From assembly GCA_963728125.1 (NCBI GenBank), contig CAVSIZ010000009.1:124001-188000 (forward strand): DNA of 64,000 nucleotides, written 5' to 3'. The translations under genes were made by a program, and so were the position numbers. The notes under the pieces are model-generated. The model was given only the letters and a program-made list of their open reading frames with translations, ran no database searches and was not told where the DNA came from. This DNA comes from CAWDCV01 sp963728125. GTDB lineage: Bacteria > Actinomycetota > Actinomycetes > CAWDCV01. Shown here piece by piece: positions 50,764-59,363 of the stretch; positions within the stretch are counted from its first letter, which is position 1; each line of letters opens with the position of its first letter.

Positions 50764-51341
50764 GCGATCTCGTGGTCGGGAAGGACGGCCGGGAGCGTTG
50801 CGGCTGGGCGGCCTCATCCCCGCTCTACGTCACCTACCACGACGAGGAGTGGGGTCGGCCCGTCCACGGTGATCAACCGCTGTACGAACGACTCGTTCTC
50901 GAGGCGTTCCAGTCGGGCCTGGCGTGGATCACCGTGCTCCGCAAGCGCGACAACTTCCGCCGGGCGTTCGACGACTTCGTTCCCGACCGCGTCGCGAGCT
51001 ACGACGAACGGGACGTCGAGCGGCTGCTTGCCGACGAGGGCATCATTCGCAACCGGGCGAAGATCGAGGCAGCCATCGCCAACGCACGCTGCGTCGTTGA
51101 GTTGGACGGCGCGCTGGACGAACTGCTCTGGTCGTACTCGCCCGACGTGACGTCGGTGCCCGAGACGCTCGCTGACGTCCCGGCGACGACGCCGGAGTCG
51201 ACCGCGATGGCAAAGGAGCTACGCCGTCGTGGCTTCCGGTTCGTCGGGCCCACGACGGCGTACGCCACCATGCAAGCCTGCGGCCTGGTGAACGATCACC
51301 TCGCCGGCTGCTTCGTCCGCGCCGACCTCAGCGGCCGGTGA
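50760..51341 (+). CDS. tag: DNA-3-methyladenine glycosylase I
   Basis: 193 aa repair enzyme that excises 3-methyladenine. RCGWAASSPLYVTYHDEEWG, LVLEAFQSGLAWITVLRKRD, VGPTTAYATMQACGLVNDH; the Zn-binding Cys and His near both ends (RCGW, TYHDEEW, GLVNDHLAGC) are kept. GTG 50760. Matches Rv1210. Overlaps the convergent hydratase by 14 nt. Confidence 0.95.
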   Translation: MSDLVVGKDGRERCGWAASSPLYVTYHDEEWGRPVHGDQPLYERLVLEAFQSGLAWITVLRKRDNFRRAFDDFVPDRVASYDERDVERLLADEGIIRNRAKIEAAIANARCVVELDGALDELLWSYSPDVTSVPETLADVPATTPESTAMAKELRRRGFRFVGPTTAYATMQACGLVNDHLAGCFVRADLSGR

Positions 51342-52116
51342 AGACAGGCGGTTGCTTGGCGAGGAACGAGTCGACCGCCGCCAGATGGTCAGCGCTCGTC
51401 CCAGCAACCTGCTGCATCTCGTCTTCGAACGCGAGCGTCGCCGCGAGGTCGTGAGACGCGGCGTAGTTCAGGCTTCGCTTGATCGCCGCGTAGGCGACGG
51501 TCGGTCCTGCCGCCAGCCGTTCGGCGAACTCCGTAGCCGCCGCGCTCAATTCATCTGCAGGGACGACCCTGGTGGCGAGCGCGAGCGACAGCGCCTCATC
51601 CGCACCGATCCCGCCCGGCAGCATCAGTAGCTCGATGGCCTTGGCCCTGCCGACCAGTCGCGGCAACGTCCACGAGGCGCCGCTGTCGGCCGTCAACCCG
51701 ATGCCTGCAAACGCCATCGTGTAGCTCGCGTTGTCGGCCATCAGCCGGAAGTCGCAGGCGAACGCCAGCGAGGCTCCGGCTCCGGCAGCCGGACCATTGA
51801 TCGCCGCAACGACGGGCTTTGGCATGGTCGCGATGGACATCGTGATCGGATTCAGCTGCTTCGACAGGGTGCCCCACGGCAGGGTCACGTCCACAGCGAG
51901 ATCGCTGACGTGCTGCTTGAGGTCCTGGCCCACGCAGAACGCGCGCCCCGCCCCGGTGATGAGCACCGCGCGTACCGCCGGGTCGTCGGCGGCGGCCGCG
52001 AGGGTGTCCCGCAACGCGTCCTTGAGCTCTCCGTTGAGCGCGTTCATTGCCTCCGGCCGGTTGAGCACGATGCGGCCGACGCCTGCCTGGATGTTGTACG
52101 AGAGCAGCTCAGACAT
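51328..52116 (-). CDS. Enoyl-CoA hydratase/isomerase, PaaG-like
   Basis: 262 aa crotonase. Oxyanion-hole segments AVLITGAGRAFCVGQDLKQH and PVVAAINGPAAGAGASLAFA; the active-site stretch AFAGIGLTADSGASWTLPRL carries Asp, as in PaaG 1,2-epoxyphenylacetyl-CoA isomerase, rather than the hydratase Glu. Preceded by a PaaX-family repressor, which supports an aromatic-CoA role, though no other paa genes are here. Confidence 0.87.
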   Translation of the reverse strand: MSELLSYNIQAGVGRIVLNRPEAMNALNGELKDALRDTLAAAADDPAVRAVLITGAGRAFCVGQDLKQHVSDLAVDVTLPWGTLSKQLNPITMSIATMPKPVVAAINGPAAGAGASLAFACDFRLMADNASYTMAFAGIGLTADSGASWTLPRLVGRAKAIELLMLPGGIGADEALSLALATRVVPADELSAAATEFAERLAAGPTVAYAAIKRSLNYAASHDLAATLAFEDEMQQVAGTSADHLAAVDSFLAKQPPVFTGR

Positions 52117-52906
52117 GCCCTACCGCCTCCGTCTGCAGACAGGAGTCGACGAATCGTGCCGCCGCCGGGAGCAGCCGGGTCGACTCCGCGTCGAAGAAGC
52201 GGGCCGCCTTGGCGCCGGGCCAGTCCTCCGGCAGCAGTTCGCGAGGCAGTCCCGGGTCGGTGAAGAGGAATTTGCGCCACTCGTGGACGAGCCGGCTGCG
52301 CACGGCGAACGCCTGCTCGTCACCGACCTGCGCGCCAATCGTTCCAACGAGGTCCTGCGCCTCGTCGAGCCACCGGGTGTAGCTGCGCGCCAGCCCCTCG
52401 AGGTCCCACGCCTGACCGACGAGGCTGCGCGAGTCGCCGTCGTGGTAGGCGGTGAACCGCTCCGCGCGGATGCTCTCTCCCGCGAGCATCGCGTCTACCT
52501 CCGGCGATGTGCTCGCCCCGATCCAGGTCGAGTCGTCGAGCGGTGCGAAGCCGAACAGACCGAGGCCCGATCGGAGACGTTCGCGGACGCCGCGATCGGG
52601 GACGCGCGTCGTGATGAGCAAGTGCCAGCGCCCGTCCCAACTCGAGTCGCGGGTGCGGTAGATGCGCGCTCCCGCCTCGTCGAGGCGGCGAACGGCTCGG
52701 GGCGTGAGCGCGTAGCCGGGGCCGCCTGCCAGCCGTACCGGGTCGAGCCAGCCCTGCCGAACCATTCGGGAGACGGCGGTACGAACCGCGGGAGCGGCGA
52801 TGTCGAGCGGTGCGAGCAGGCGTACCAGGGCCGCCACCGGGGCGCGCCCCCCACGCGACCGCAAGTGATCGCCGTAGAGGTCGAACAGCGCGGACCGTGC
52901 GTTCAT
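52109..52906 (-). CDS. PaaX-family transcriptional repressor
   Basis: 265 aa. N-terminal winged helix (ALFDLYGDHLRSRGGRAPVA, then VRTAVSRMVRQGWLDPVRL), central domain (WDGRWHLLITTRVPDRGVR) and C-terminal LVHEWRKFLFTDPGLPRELL PaaX domain. Such repressors release DNA on binding an aryl-CoA. ATG 52906; stop overlaps the hydratase start by 8 nt, so it likely controls that gene and itself. Confidence 0.9.
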   Translation of the reverse strand: MNARSALFDLYGDHLRSRGGRAPVAALVRLLAPLDIAAPAVRTAVSRMVRQGWLDPVRLAGGPGYALTPRAVRRLDEAGARIYRTRDSSWDGRWHLLITTRVPDRGVRERLRSGLGLFGFAPLDDSTWIGASTSPEVDAMLAGESIRAERFTAYHDGDSRSLVGQAWDLEGLARSYTRWLDEAQDLVGTIGAQVGDEQAFAVRSRLVHEWRKFLFTDPGLPRELLPEDWPGAKAARFFDAESTRLLPAAARFVDSCLQTEAVGHV

Positions 52907-53064
52907 CCGCGTCAGTCTGCACCGCCACACCGACGCTCGCGACCGTCCTCGTTCCGAACGTTGTCACGGCACGGGATAATGGGGAGGAATCGCTGCGTCG
53001 GCGGCTGCTGCAGCAGCCATGAGCGACCGCCGCGGCGAGCAGTGTTGACGAAAGGGGAACCCAC

Positions 53065-53232
53065 ATGGCGGCCATGAAGCCGCGCACTGGCGATGGCGAT
53101 CTCGAGGTGACCAAGGAGGGGCGCGGCATTGTCATGCGTGTCCCGCTCGAGGGGGGCGGGCGCCTGGTCGTCGAGCTGTCTGCCGACGAGGCACGCGCGC
53201 TAGGCGACGCATTGAAGAACGTCGTCGCCTAA
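53065..53232 (+). CDS. DUF3117 small conserved protein
   Basis: 55 aa, too short for most gene finders. MAAMKPRTGDGDLEVTKEGR, IVMRVPLEGGGRLVVELSAD, EARALGDALKNVVA: nearly invariant in actinobacteria and of unknown function (Rv1211 equivalent). ATG 53065 with AAAGGGG 7 nt upstream; a -10-like GATAAT lies near 52975. A strong stem-loop follows the stop. Confidence 0.95.
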   Translation: MAAMKPRTGDGDLEVTKEGRGIVMRVPLEGGGRLVVELSADEARALGDALKNVVA

Positions 53233-53253
53233 ACCGAACGACTAGTCGTCATG

Positions 53254-53289
53254 GGCCCCGGCCGGGGCAGAGGAGCTCCGGCCGGGGCC
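53254..53289 (+). terminator. GC-rich stem-loop after the DUF3117 gene
   Basis: GGCCCCGGCCGG (53254-53265) pairs perfectly with CCGGCCGGGGCC (53278-53289) around a 12-nt loop, 22 nt after the stop, followed by TTGG. Confidence 0.8.
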
Positions 53290-53305
53290 TTGGCGTGCTC
53301 GGCGT

Positions 53306-53311
53306 TAATCT
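53306..53311 (+). promoter_or_regulatory. -10 of pepA (leaderless type)
   Basis: TAATCT ends 6 nt before GTG 53318. Confidence 0.55.
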
Positions 53312-53317
53312 GCCGTC

Positions 53318-54862
53318 GTGCCCGTGACTACCGCTTCATCGTCTGCCCCTGCACGATTGCCTGATGTCCGCCTCTCTGCCGGCCCGACGACCGAGGTTTC
53401 GGACGCCGACGTCATCGCGGTGCCCCTCTTAGCTGATTCCGACGGGAATCTCCGCCTCGGCGCGGGTGGGGACGAGGTCGCACGTGCCTGGGACATCGAC
53501 CTGCTCCGGCTGGCGGTACGCGAGAAGGCCAAGGGCGAACCAGGTGAGGTCGTCGCTGTACCGATCCTCGCCGAAGCGGTCGCCGTCCAGCAGGTGCTGC
53601 TGGCCGGCATCGGCGATGGTTCGCCGAACGCCTTGCGCCGAGCGGGTGCAGCGCTGGCGCGCAAGACCAGGGGACGCAGCGTCCTCGCGACGACGGTCAC
53701 AGCAGAAGCGGACGATGACGGGGTCGCCGCGTTCGTCGAGGGCCTGGTCCTCGGCTCGTACTCCTTCACGCGCAAGAGCAATGACAAGCGTCCGGCACCG
53801 TTGGCCGAGGCCGTCCTCGTCGGTCCCGACGTCAGCGGCACCGTCCAGCGGGCGGCCACGAGGGCACGAGCAACGGCCACGGCACGCGACCTGACGAATA
53901 CCCCGTCCAACGAGAAGTCGCCCGAGTGGCTGGCTCAGGAGGCCGTTCGCCTGGGCGTCGAAGCCGGCCTGTCCGTGACCGTGCGCGACGAGGCGACGCT
54001 GCTCGCGGAGGGCTGGAACGGCGTCCTTGCCGTGGGCATGGGCTCGGATCGCCCGCCGCGCGTGGTCGAGCTCTCGTACACGCCGTCGACGGTGAGCAGC
54101 GGCCCTCATGTCGTCCTCATCGGCAAGGGGATCACGTACGACACCGGCGGTCTGTCGCTGAAGCCGCGCGAGGCCATGGTGCCGATGAAGACCGACATGG
54201 CCGGTGGCGCGGTCGTGATTGCGGCGATGGCAGCACTGGGCGACCTGGAAGTCGGGGTAAGGGTCACCGGTCTCGTGCCGATCGCCGACAACGCACCATC
54301 CGGCTCGGCGCAGCGCCCCGGCGACGTGATCCGGCACTACGGCGGCCGCACCGTCGAGGTATTCAACACTGACGCTGAGGGCCGGCTGGTGCTCGCCGAC
54401 GCGCTGGCTTACGCGGACGAGCGGCTGGCCCCGGACGTCGTCGTCGACATCGCCACCCTGACCGGCGCCGCCTCCATCGGTCTGGGTCGGCGGCACGCGG
54501 CGCTGTACTCCACCTCAGAACCGCTGGCCGACGAGCTTCTGGCGGCAAGCCAAGCGAGCGGCGAGAGGCTGTGGCGGATGCCGCTTGTCGACGACTATCG
54601 CTTCGCTTTGGACTCCGAGGTGGCCGACCTCGCCAATATCTCCCGTCAGAAGGAGATCTCCGGCGGGTCGATCGTCGCGGCGCTGTTCCTGCGCGAGTTC
54701 GCTGGCAGGCGCGCCTGGGCCCACCTCGACATCGCTGGCCCAGGGCGCGCAGAGTCGGATGAGAACGAGGTCACCAAGGGCGCAACCGGGTTCGGCGTGC
54801 GCCTCCTGCTGCGCTGGCTCGAGGACCTCTCTCAGCGACGAGGGGACGTTACGCGCGCTTGA
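53318..54862 (+). CDS. pepA: Leucyl aminopeptidase (M17, PepA)
   Basis: 514 aa cytosolic di-metal exopeptidase. Metal and active-site motifs LIGKGITYDTGGLSLKPREA, MVPMKTDMAGGAV, the signature NTDAEGRLVLADALAYA and ISGGSIVAALFLREFAG. The N-terminal macro-like domain is complete. GTG 53318. Overlaps the convergent methyltransferase by 14 nt. Confidence 0.95.
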   Translation: MPVTTASSSAPARLPDVRLSAGPTTEVSDADVIAVPLLADSDGNLRLGAGGDEVARAWDIDLLRLAVREKAKGEPGEVVAVPILAEAVAVQQVLLAGIGDGSPNALRRAGAALARKTRGRSVLATTVTAEADDDGVAAFVEGLVLGSYSFTRKSNDKRPAPLAEAVLVGPDVSGTVQRAATRARATATARDLTNTPSNEKSPEWLAQEAVRLGVEAGLSVTVRDEATLLAEGWNGVLAVGMGSDRPPRVVELSYTPSTVSSGPHVVLIGKGITYDTGGLSLKPREAMVPMKTDMAGGAVVIAAMAALGDLEVGVRVTGLVPIADNAPSGSAQRPGDVIRHYGGRTVEVFNTDAEGRLVLADALAYADERLAPDVVVDIATLTGAASIGLGRRHAALYSTSEPLADELLAASQASGERLWRMPLVDDYRFALDSEVADLANISRQKEISGGSIVAALFLREFAGRRAWAHLDIAGPGRAESDENEVTKGATGFGVRLLLRWLEDLSQRRGDVTRA

Positions 54863-55496
54863 CCGCGCAGAGCAGGCCATCGCCGACGGGCAGCAGCACG
54901 ACGGCCAGGCGCTCGTCGTCGCGCAACGCCTTGCCGAGCTCGCGAATTGCCACCGTCTCTGGGTCGCGCTGGGCGGGGTCTGCCACCCGGTCGTGCCACA
55001 GTGCGTTGTCGATGGCGAGGATGCCGCCGGGCCGAAGCAGCCTGATCGCTTCCTCGACGTACGCCGGATACTCGTGCTTGTCGGCGTCGACGAACACCAG
55101 GTCGTACCCGCCGTCGGCCAATCGCGGCATGACGTCGAGTGCGCGTCCGCCGATGAGGCGGGTGCGGTTGGGTGCGATGCCCTCCTCGGCGAACGCTTCC
55201 CGGGCGAGCCGCTGATGCTCGGGTTCCACGTCGATCGACGTGAGCACGCCGTCGTCGCGCATACCGCGCAGCAGCCACAGCCCCGACACGCCGCAGCCCG
55301 TCCCGACCTCGACCACGGCACGCGCGTCGCAGGCCGTGGCGAGGAACCGCAGCGCCGCTCCGCCGCCAGGCAGGATCGGCGTGGCGCCAACCTCTTTGCC
55401 GCGTTGCCGAGCCGCGGTGATGACTGCGTCCTCCGGGATGAATGCCTCGGCGTACCCGGAGCTGGTGTGGGCGGCCGAACGACTCGTGGCGGCGAT
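54849..55496 (-). CDS. O-methyltransferase (Rv1220c-like), unusual ATC start
   Basis: About 215 aa SAM-dependent methyltransferase of family 3: AVVEVGTGCGVSGLWLLRGM, VLTSIDVEPEHQRLAREAF, YDLVFVDADKHEYPAYVEEA, GGILAIDNALWHDRVADP. The homologous sequence (YAEAFIPEDAVITAARQRG) extends upstream of the first standard start codon (GTG 55316) with no ATG, GTG or TTG before the in-frame TAG. A perfect AGGAGGT sits 4 nt ahead of ATC 55496, which gives the usual length. Acceptor unknown. Confidence 0.85.
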   Translation of the reverse strand: MAATSRSAAHTSSGYAEAFIPEDAVITAARQRGKEVGATPILPGGGAALRFLATACDARAVVEVGTGCGVSGLWLLRGMRDDGVLTSIDVEPEHQRLAREAFAEEGIAPNRTRLIGGRALDVMPRLADGGYDLVFVDADKHEYPAYVEEAIRLLRPGGILAIDNALWHDRVADPAQRDPETVAIRELGKALRDDERLAVVLLPVGDGLLCAVKRA

Positions 55497-55551
55497 GGAA
55501 ACCTCCTGGGACGTGCGGGCTCGAACTGCCTCGCCACCCTAGATCGCGGTC

Positions 55552-55579
55552 GGGAACCGAATTGCCTCGACACAGCGTT
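55552..55579 (+). promoter_or_regulatory. ECF-type promoter of sigE
   Basis: GGGAACC (55552-55558) and CGTT (55576-55579), with 18 nt between GGAAC and CGTT: the consensus of SigE/SigH-class ECF factors. It suggests positive autoregulation. A small CCTCCT-TC-AGGAGG hairpin (about 55645-55658) follows in the leader. Confidence 0.55.
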
Positions 55580-55731
55580 GGGGCCTGTAGAGATCGAGGA
55601 CGTCCTGTCTGCCCTGGACCGGGGTGTCCGACATCACGTTTTCCCCTCCTTCAGGAGGACGACGCCGAATACCTCGGTGCGGCACCATGAAGGTGTGGGG
55701 AACCGAGTCGGCGAGGGGAGGTGACGACGAT

Positions 55732-56355
55732 ATGTCCGACCGATCGGACGCAGCCGGGCCTGCTGGCTCCGCACCCGGAACTGCTCCTGACGTTCCCCGC
55801 CCCGACGACTGGACGCCTCCCAGCTGGGAGGACGTTGTTCGCACTCACTCCGCCCGGGTCTACCGGCTGGCGTACCGCCTCACCGGCGACCCGCACGAGG
55901 CCGAGGACCTGACGCAGGAAGTCTTCGTCCGGGTGTTCCGTTCCCTGTCCAGCTACACCCCCGGCACCTTCGAGGGATGGCTGCACCGCATCACCACCAA
56001 CCTCTTCCTCGACACCGTGCGTCGCAAGCAGCGGATCCGCTTCGACGCGCTCGCCGAGGATGCCGCCGAACGGCTTGCCAGCCGCGAACCGACGCCGTCG
56101 CAGGTCTACGACGACACCCACCTCGACAGCGACGTTGCCGCCGCGCTGGAGGCACTGCCGGCCGATTTCCGTGCCGCCGTGGTCCTGTGTGACATCGAGG
56201 GACTGTCGTACGAGGAGATCGCCGCGACGCTCGGCGTGAAGCTCGGCACCGTTCGCAGTCGCATCCACCGCGGTCGCGCTGCGCTGCGCGCCGCCCTCGA
56301 GCACCGCGCCCCCAAACCGGCCAGCGGCCGCCCGCTCGCTGCGGTGACCACGTGA
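55732..56355 (+). CDS. sigE: ECF RNA polymerase sigma factor SigE
   Basis: 207 aa from ATG 55732, preferred because GGGGAGGTGA lies 8-9 nt upstream; ATG 55687 and 55624 would lengthen it. Region 2: RLAYRLTGDPHEAEDLTQEV, FVRVFRSLSSYTPGTFEGWL; region 4: LPADFRAAVVLCDIEGLSYE and EIAATLGVKLGTVRSRIHRG. Envelope-stress sigma factor by its neighbours (anti-sigma, RseB-like, HtrA), matching Rv1221-Rv1224. Confidence 0.94.
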   Translation: MSDRSDAAGPAGSAPGTAPDVPRPDDWTPPSWEDVVRTHSARVYRLAYRLTGDPHEAEDLTQEVFVRVFRSLSSYTPGTFEGWLHRITTNLFLDTVRRKQRIRFDALAEDAAERLASREPTPSQVYDDTHLDSDVAAALEALPADFRAAVVLCDIEGLSYEEIAATLGVKLGTVRSRIHRGRAALRAALEHRAPKPASGRPLAAVTT

Positions 56356-56365
56356 CGGCGGCATC

Positions 56366-56944
56366 GTGAGTCATCTGGGAGACCGAGTCGCCGCCCTCGT
56401 CGACGGCGAGCTCGACCACGAGTCCCGCGACCGAGCGTTCGCTCACATCGCCACCTGCGACAGCTGCCGCGCCGAGGTCGACGCGGAGCGCCGCCTCAAG
56501 GCACGCATCCGTGCGCTGTCCGAGCCGGAGCTAGCACCCGACGTGGCGCTGCGCCTGCTGAGCGTCGCGCGGTCGATGACGAGCGACCCGCCCGGCTCCT
56601 GGCCCGTGACGCCAGGCCAACACGGGCTGCGGCTCGGCTTCGGTCAAACTCGTCTCGTCGCCCTTGCGGCCGCGTTCGTCGTGGTGTTCACGCTAACGAC
56701 CGCATTCGCGGTCGGCGGTTCCGCGACCGGGACGCCGGTTCGGCCGGCCGTAGACCAGTACGCCGTCGAGCACGCCGTCCTCGTGGGCGACGTGCCGCTA
56801 TCCGACGCGTATGGCGGCTCCGCCGTCGTGTCCACGGTCTATCCGGCACTGACCTCAGCCGCCCGGCCAGAGATGATGAAGCCGCTTCCGCTCGACGGCC
56901 GCTCCGCCGGCACCCCGGCAGGTTCGGCGAGTTCCACGCGGTGA
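56366..56944 (+). CDS. Anti-sigma factor with ZAS zinc finger (RseA-like)
   Basis: 192 aa. The zinc anti-sigma motif is AFAHIATCDSCRAEV (HxxxCxxC); the N-terminal helix region LGDRVAALVDGELDHESRDR binds the sigma factor. One span follows (LVALAAAFVVVFTLTTAFAV) and a short outer domain. GTG 56366, 11 nt after sigE. Like Rv1222 it should hold SigE inactive, but it is membrane-anchored. Confidence 0.9.
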   Translation: MSHLGDRVAALVDGELDHESRDRAFAHIATCDSCRAEVDAERRLKARIRALSEPELAPDVALRLLSVARSMTSDPPGSWPVTPGQHGLRLGFGQTRLVALAAAFVVVFTLTTAFAVGGSATGTPVRPAVDQYAVEHAVLVGDVPLSDAYGGSAVVSTVYPALTSAARPEMMKPLPLDGRSAGTPAGSASSTR

Positions 56945-56951
56945 CGGGCCG

Positions 56952-58019
56952 GTGAGCGGACGCCGTCCCGTCGCGCTGCTCGCGGCGGGCGCCGTCCTCG
57001 CACTTCCCGCAGCCCTCGGCGCCTGCCCACCTGGCTTGGCGCGGGCCGCGTCGCCGGACGGAGACACCGAGGCGCTGGCGCTGCTCCAACGCGCCTCTGT
57101 CGCCCGCGATACCACGGCGTACCAGGGCACCCAGTTCGTCACTACCTGGGGCGAGCACGGCACCACGACGCTGCTCGTCGACGTGGGGCACATCCCGGGC
57201 CGCGGTACGGCGGTGGAGGTCCGCGGCACCGGAAAGCAGCCAGGCTCGCGGTACTGGGCTCGCAGCCGTGAGCGCGCCACCGACCTCGTCCAGGTCGGAG
57301 CGGCCGGCGACGGGGCGCTTGCGCTGCTGTCGCGCAACTACCGGGTGACTGCCGGGGATCGATCGACGGTGGCCGGCAGGCCGGTGCTGGTCGTCGAGGC
57401 GCACCGCGGCTGGGACACGATCGCGGCTCGATTCTGGCTGGACGAGGACACCGGGCTGGTGCTGCGCCGAGAGGTGTACGACGAGGACGGCCAGACGACG
57501 TCGGCGAGTGCGTTCCTCGAGATCGCCATGACCGCGCCGCAGATGACCCGCGTCCCGCCGACGCTGCCCGAGTCACCCGAGGACGAGGTCACCTGGAACC
57601 AGCTCGACGACATCGAGGACGACGGCTGGCAGTGCCCGCGGACCGTGTCGGACACCATGGCCCTGTACGAGGCGCGACAGGTGACCGGCGACGACGGCGA
57701 CGTGCTCCACCTCAGCTACTCCGATGGGCTATCGATCGTCTCGGTGTTCCAGCAGTGGGGATCGCTCGATGCGCAGGGCCTGCGCGGCTACGTGCGGCAG
57801 GCGACCCCGGACGGTCCGGTCTGGGTACGCGAGGGCAGCCCCACACGCGTGGTCTGGTCGGCCGAGGGAACGGTCTACACCGTGCTGGCCAACGCCCCCG
57901 ATGATGTGGTCGACGATGTGATCGCCGCCTGGCCGCACGAGACGCCCGACAACGGGTTCTGGGCACGCATCGCACGGGGATTGGCTCGGGTGGGTTCGTG
58001 GTTCAACCCCTTCGGGTAA
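56952..58019 (+). CDS. RseB/MucB-like sigma-E regulatory protein
   Basis: 355 aa exported protein: signal peptide (PVALLAAGAVLALPAALGAC) with a possible lipobox, then the MucB/RseB N-terminal barrel (LLQRASVARDTTAYQGTQFV, GRPVLVVEAHRGWDTIAARF, WLDEDTGLVLRREVYDEDGQ) and a C-terminal domain (LHLSYSDGLSIVSVFQQWG). In proteobacteria RseB binds lipoprotein-anchored mislocalised lipids and protects RseA. GTG 56952, 7 nt after the anti-sigma gene. Confidence 0.85.
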   Translation: MSGRRPVALLAAGAVLALPAALGACPPGLARAASPDGDTEALALLQRASVARDTTAYQGTQFVTTWGEHGTTTLLVDVGHIPGRGTAVEVRGTGKQPGSRYWARSRERATDLVQVGAAGDGALALLSRNYRVTAGDRSTVAGRPVLVVEAHRGWDTIAARFWLDEDTGLVLRREVYDEDGQTTSASAFLEIAMTAPQMTRVPPTLPESPEDEVTWNQLDDIEDDGWQCPRTVSDTMALYEARQVTGDDGDVLHLSYSDGLSIVSVFQQWGSLDAQGLRGYVRQATPDGPVWVREGSPTRVVWSAEGTVYTVLANAPDDVVDDVIAAWPHETPDNGFWARIARGLARVGSWFNPFG

Positions 58020-58061
58020 TGCCGTACGTCGTCGCGATCGATGTGGAAGGCGAAGTGTGCT

Positions 58062-59303
58062 GTGAGCGATGATCTGTTCCGACCGCCGCCGCGCGCCGAG
58101 GTTCCAGCGTCCTGGCCCGACCAGGAGCGCACGGCCCCGCAGCCGTGGAACGCTCCGCCCGCGCAGCGCCCCGAAGTCCGCCGGCGGCCGACGGTCCTCG
58201 CCCTCGTCGCGGTCGCCGCTGCCACTGGGCTGCTGGCGGGCGGTATTGGCGGAGTCACGGGATGGGCGCTCGCCGATCGTGAGTCGCAGCAGCGGCTCAC
58301 CGATGACGACGCCGGGCTCGACACCCTACCGACGACGGGTGACGTCGACCGCGCTCCGGAGTCCGTCGCGGGAATCGCCGCCCGGGTCATCCCCAGCGTT
58401 GCGAACATCGAGGTACGCGCCGGTGGCGAGGGCGGCACCGGATCCGGCTTCGTGATCCGCGAGGACGGCTACGTGCTGACCAACAATCACGTCGTCGCGG
58501 CCGGCGAAGATGGTCAGATCGCCCTGTCGTTCCAGGGCGACGAGGAGACCTACGAGGCACAGATCGTCGGGCGCTCGCCGGAATACGACCTGGCCGTTCT
58601 CAAGATCGATCCGCGCGATGCGCTGCCGGTGGCGTCGCTCGGTAACGACGACGACGTCGTCGTCGGCGACCCCGTCGTTGCCATCGGCTCACCGCTCGGG
58701 CTGGCCGGGACGGTGACGTCCGGGATCATCAGTGCGAAGAACCGGCCCGTGACCGCCGGTGGTGGCGGCGAGGGCGAGGTGTCGTACATCAGCGCCCTGC
58801 AGACCGACGCCGCAGTCAATCCCGGCAACAGCGGTGGTCCACTCGTGGACGCCGCCGGGCGCGTCATCGGCATCAACTCCTCGATCGCCACACTCGGTGG
58901 CTCGTCGCCGTTCGGTGAGCAGTCGGTCGGCAACATCGGTCTCGGCTTCGCGATCCCGATCAACCAGGGTCGCCGGATTGCGGAGGAGCTGATCGAGACC
59001 GGCCGGGCCGAGTTCCCGATCATCGGCGCGTCGATCGACTTCGAGTACGGCGGTGAGGGCGCGCGCATCGCCGACTCGAGCGCGGCCGAGGGTGCGGCGC
59101 TGGTCGCCGGCGGTCCGGCCGAGCAAGCCGGCCTGCAGCCGGGCGACGTGATCACATCCTTCGACGGCCGCGCGGTCCCTGGGCCCGAGGAGCTGATCGT
59201 GGCCATCCGCAGCCGCCGGCCCGGCGAATCAGTAGAGATCGGCTACGCCCGCGATGGGGACGAGGCGACGGTCACCGTCACACTCGGCGCAGCCGGGGGC
59301 TGA
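58062..59303 (+). CDS. HtrA-type serine protease, membrane anchored
   Basis: 413 aa. Cytosolic Pro-rich head, one span (TVLALVAVAAATGLLAGGIG), protease domain with His in YVLTNNHVVAAGE, Asp in EYDLAVLKID, Ser in VNPGNSGGPLVDA, then a PDZ domain (EQAGLQPGDVITSFDGRAV). Extracytoplasmic quality-control protease; Rv1223 equivalent. Start GTG 58062 (SDDLFRPPPRA); ATG 58041 is possible. Last stress gene before tatB. Confidence 0.94.
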   Translation: MSDDLFRPPPRAEVPASWPDQERTAPQPWNAPPAQRPEVRRRPTVLALVAVAAATGLLAGGIGGVTGWALADRESQQRLTDDDAGLDTLPTTGDVDRAPESVAGIAARVIPSVANIEVRAGGEGGTGSGFVIREDGYVLTNNHVVAAGEDGQIALSFQGDEETYEAQIVGRSPEYDLAVLKIDPRDALPVASLGNDDDVVVGDPVVAIGSPLGLAGTVTSGIISAKNRPVTAGGGGEGEVSYISALQTDAAVNPGNSGGPLVDAAGRVIGINSSIATLGGSSPFGEQSVGNIGLGFAIPINQGRRIAEELIETGRAEFPIIGASIDFEYGGEGARIADSSAAEGAALVAGGPAEQAGLQPGDVITSFDGRAVPGPEELIVAIRSRRPGESVEIGYARDGDEATVTVTLGAAGG

Positions 59304-59363
59304 CAGCCCGTCTATCGTGGAGCGGGTAGGCCGACCGGCGTCGACCGCGAGAGGCAGGATCAG

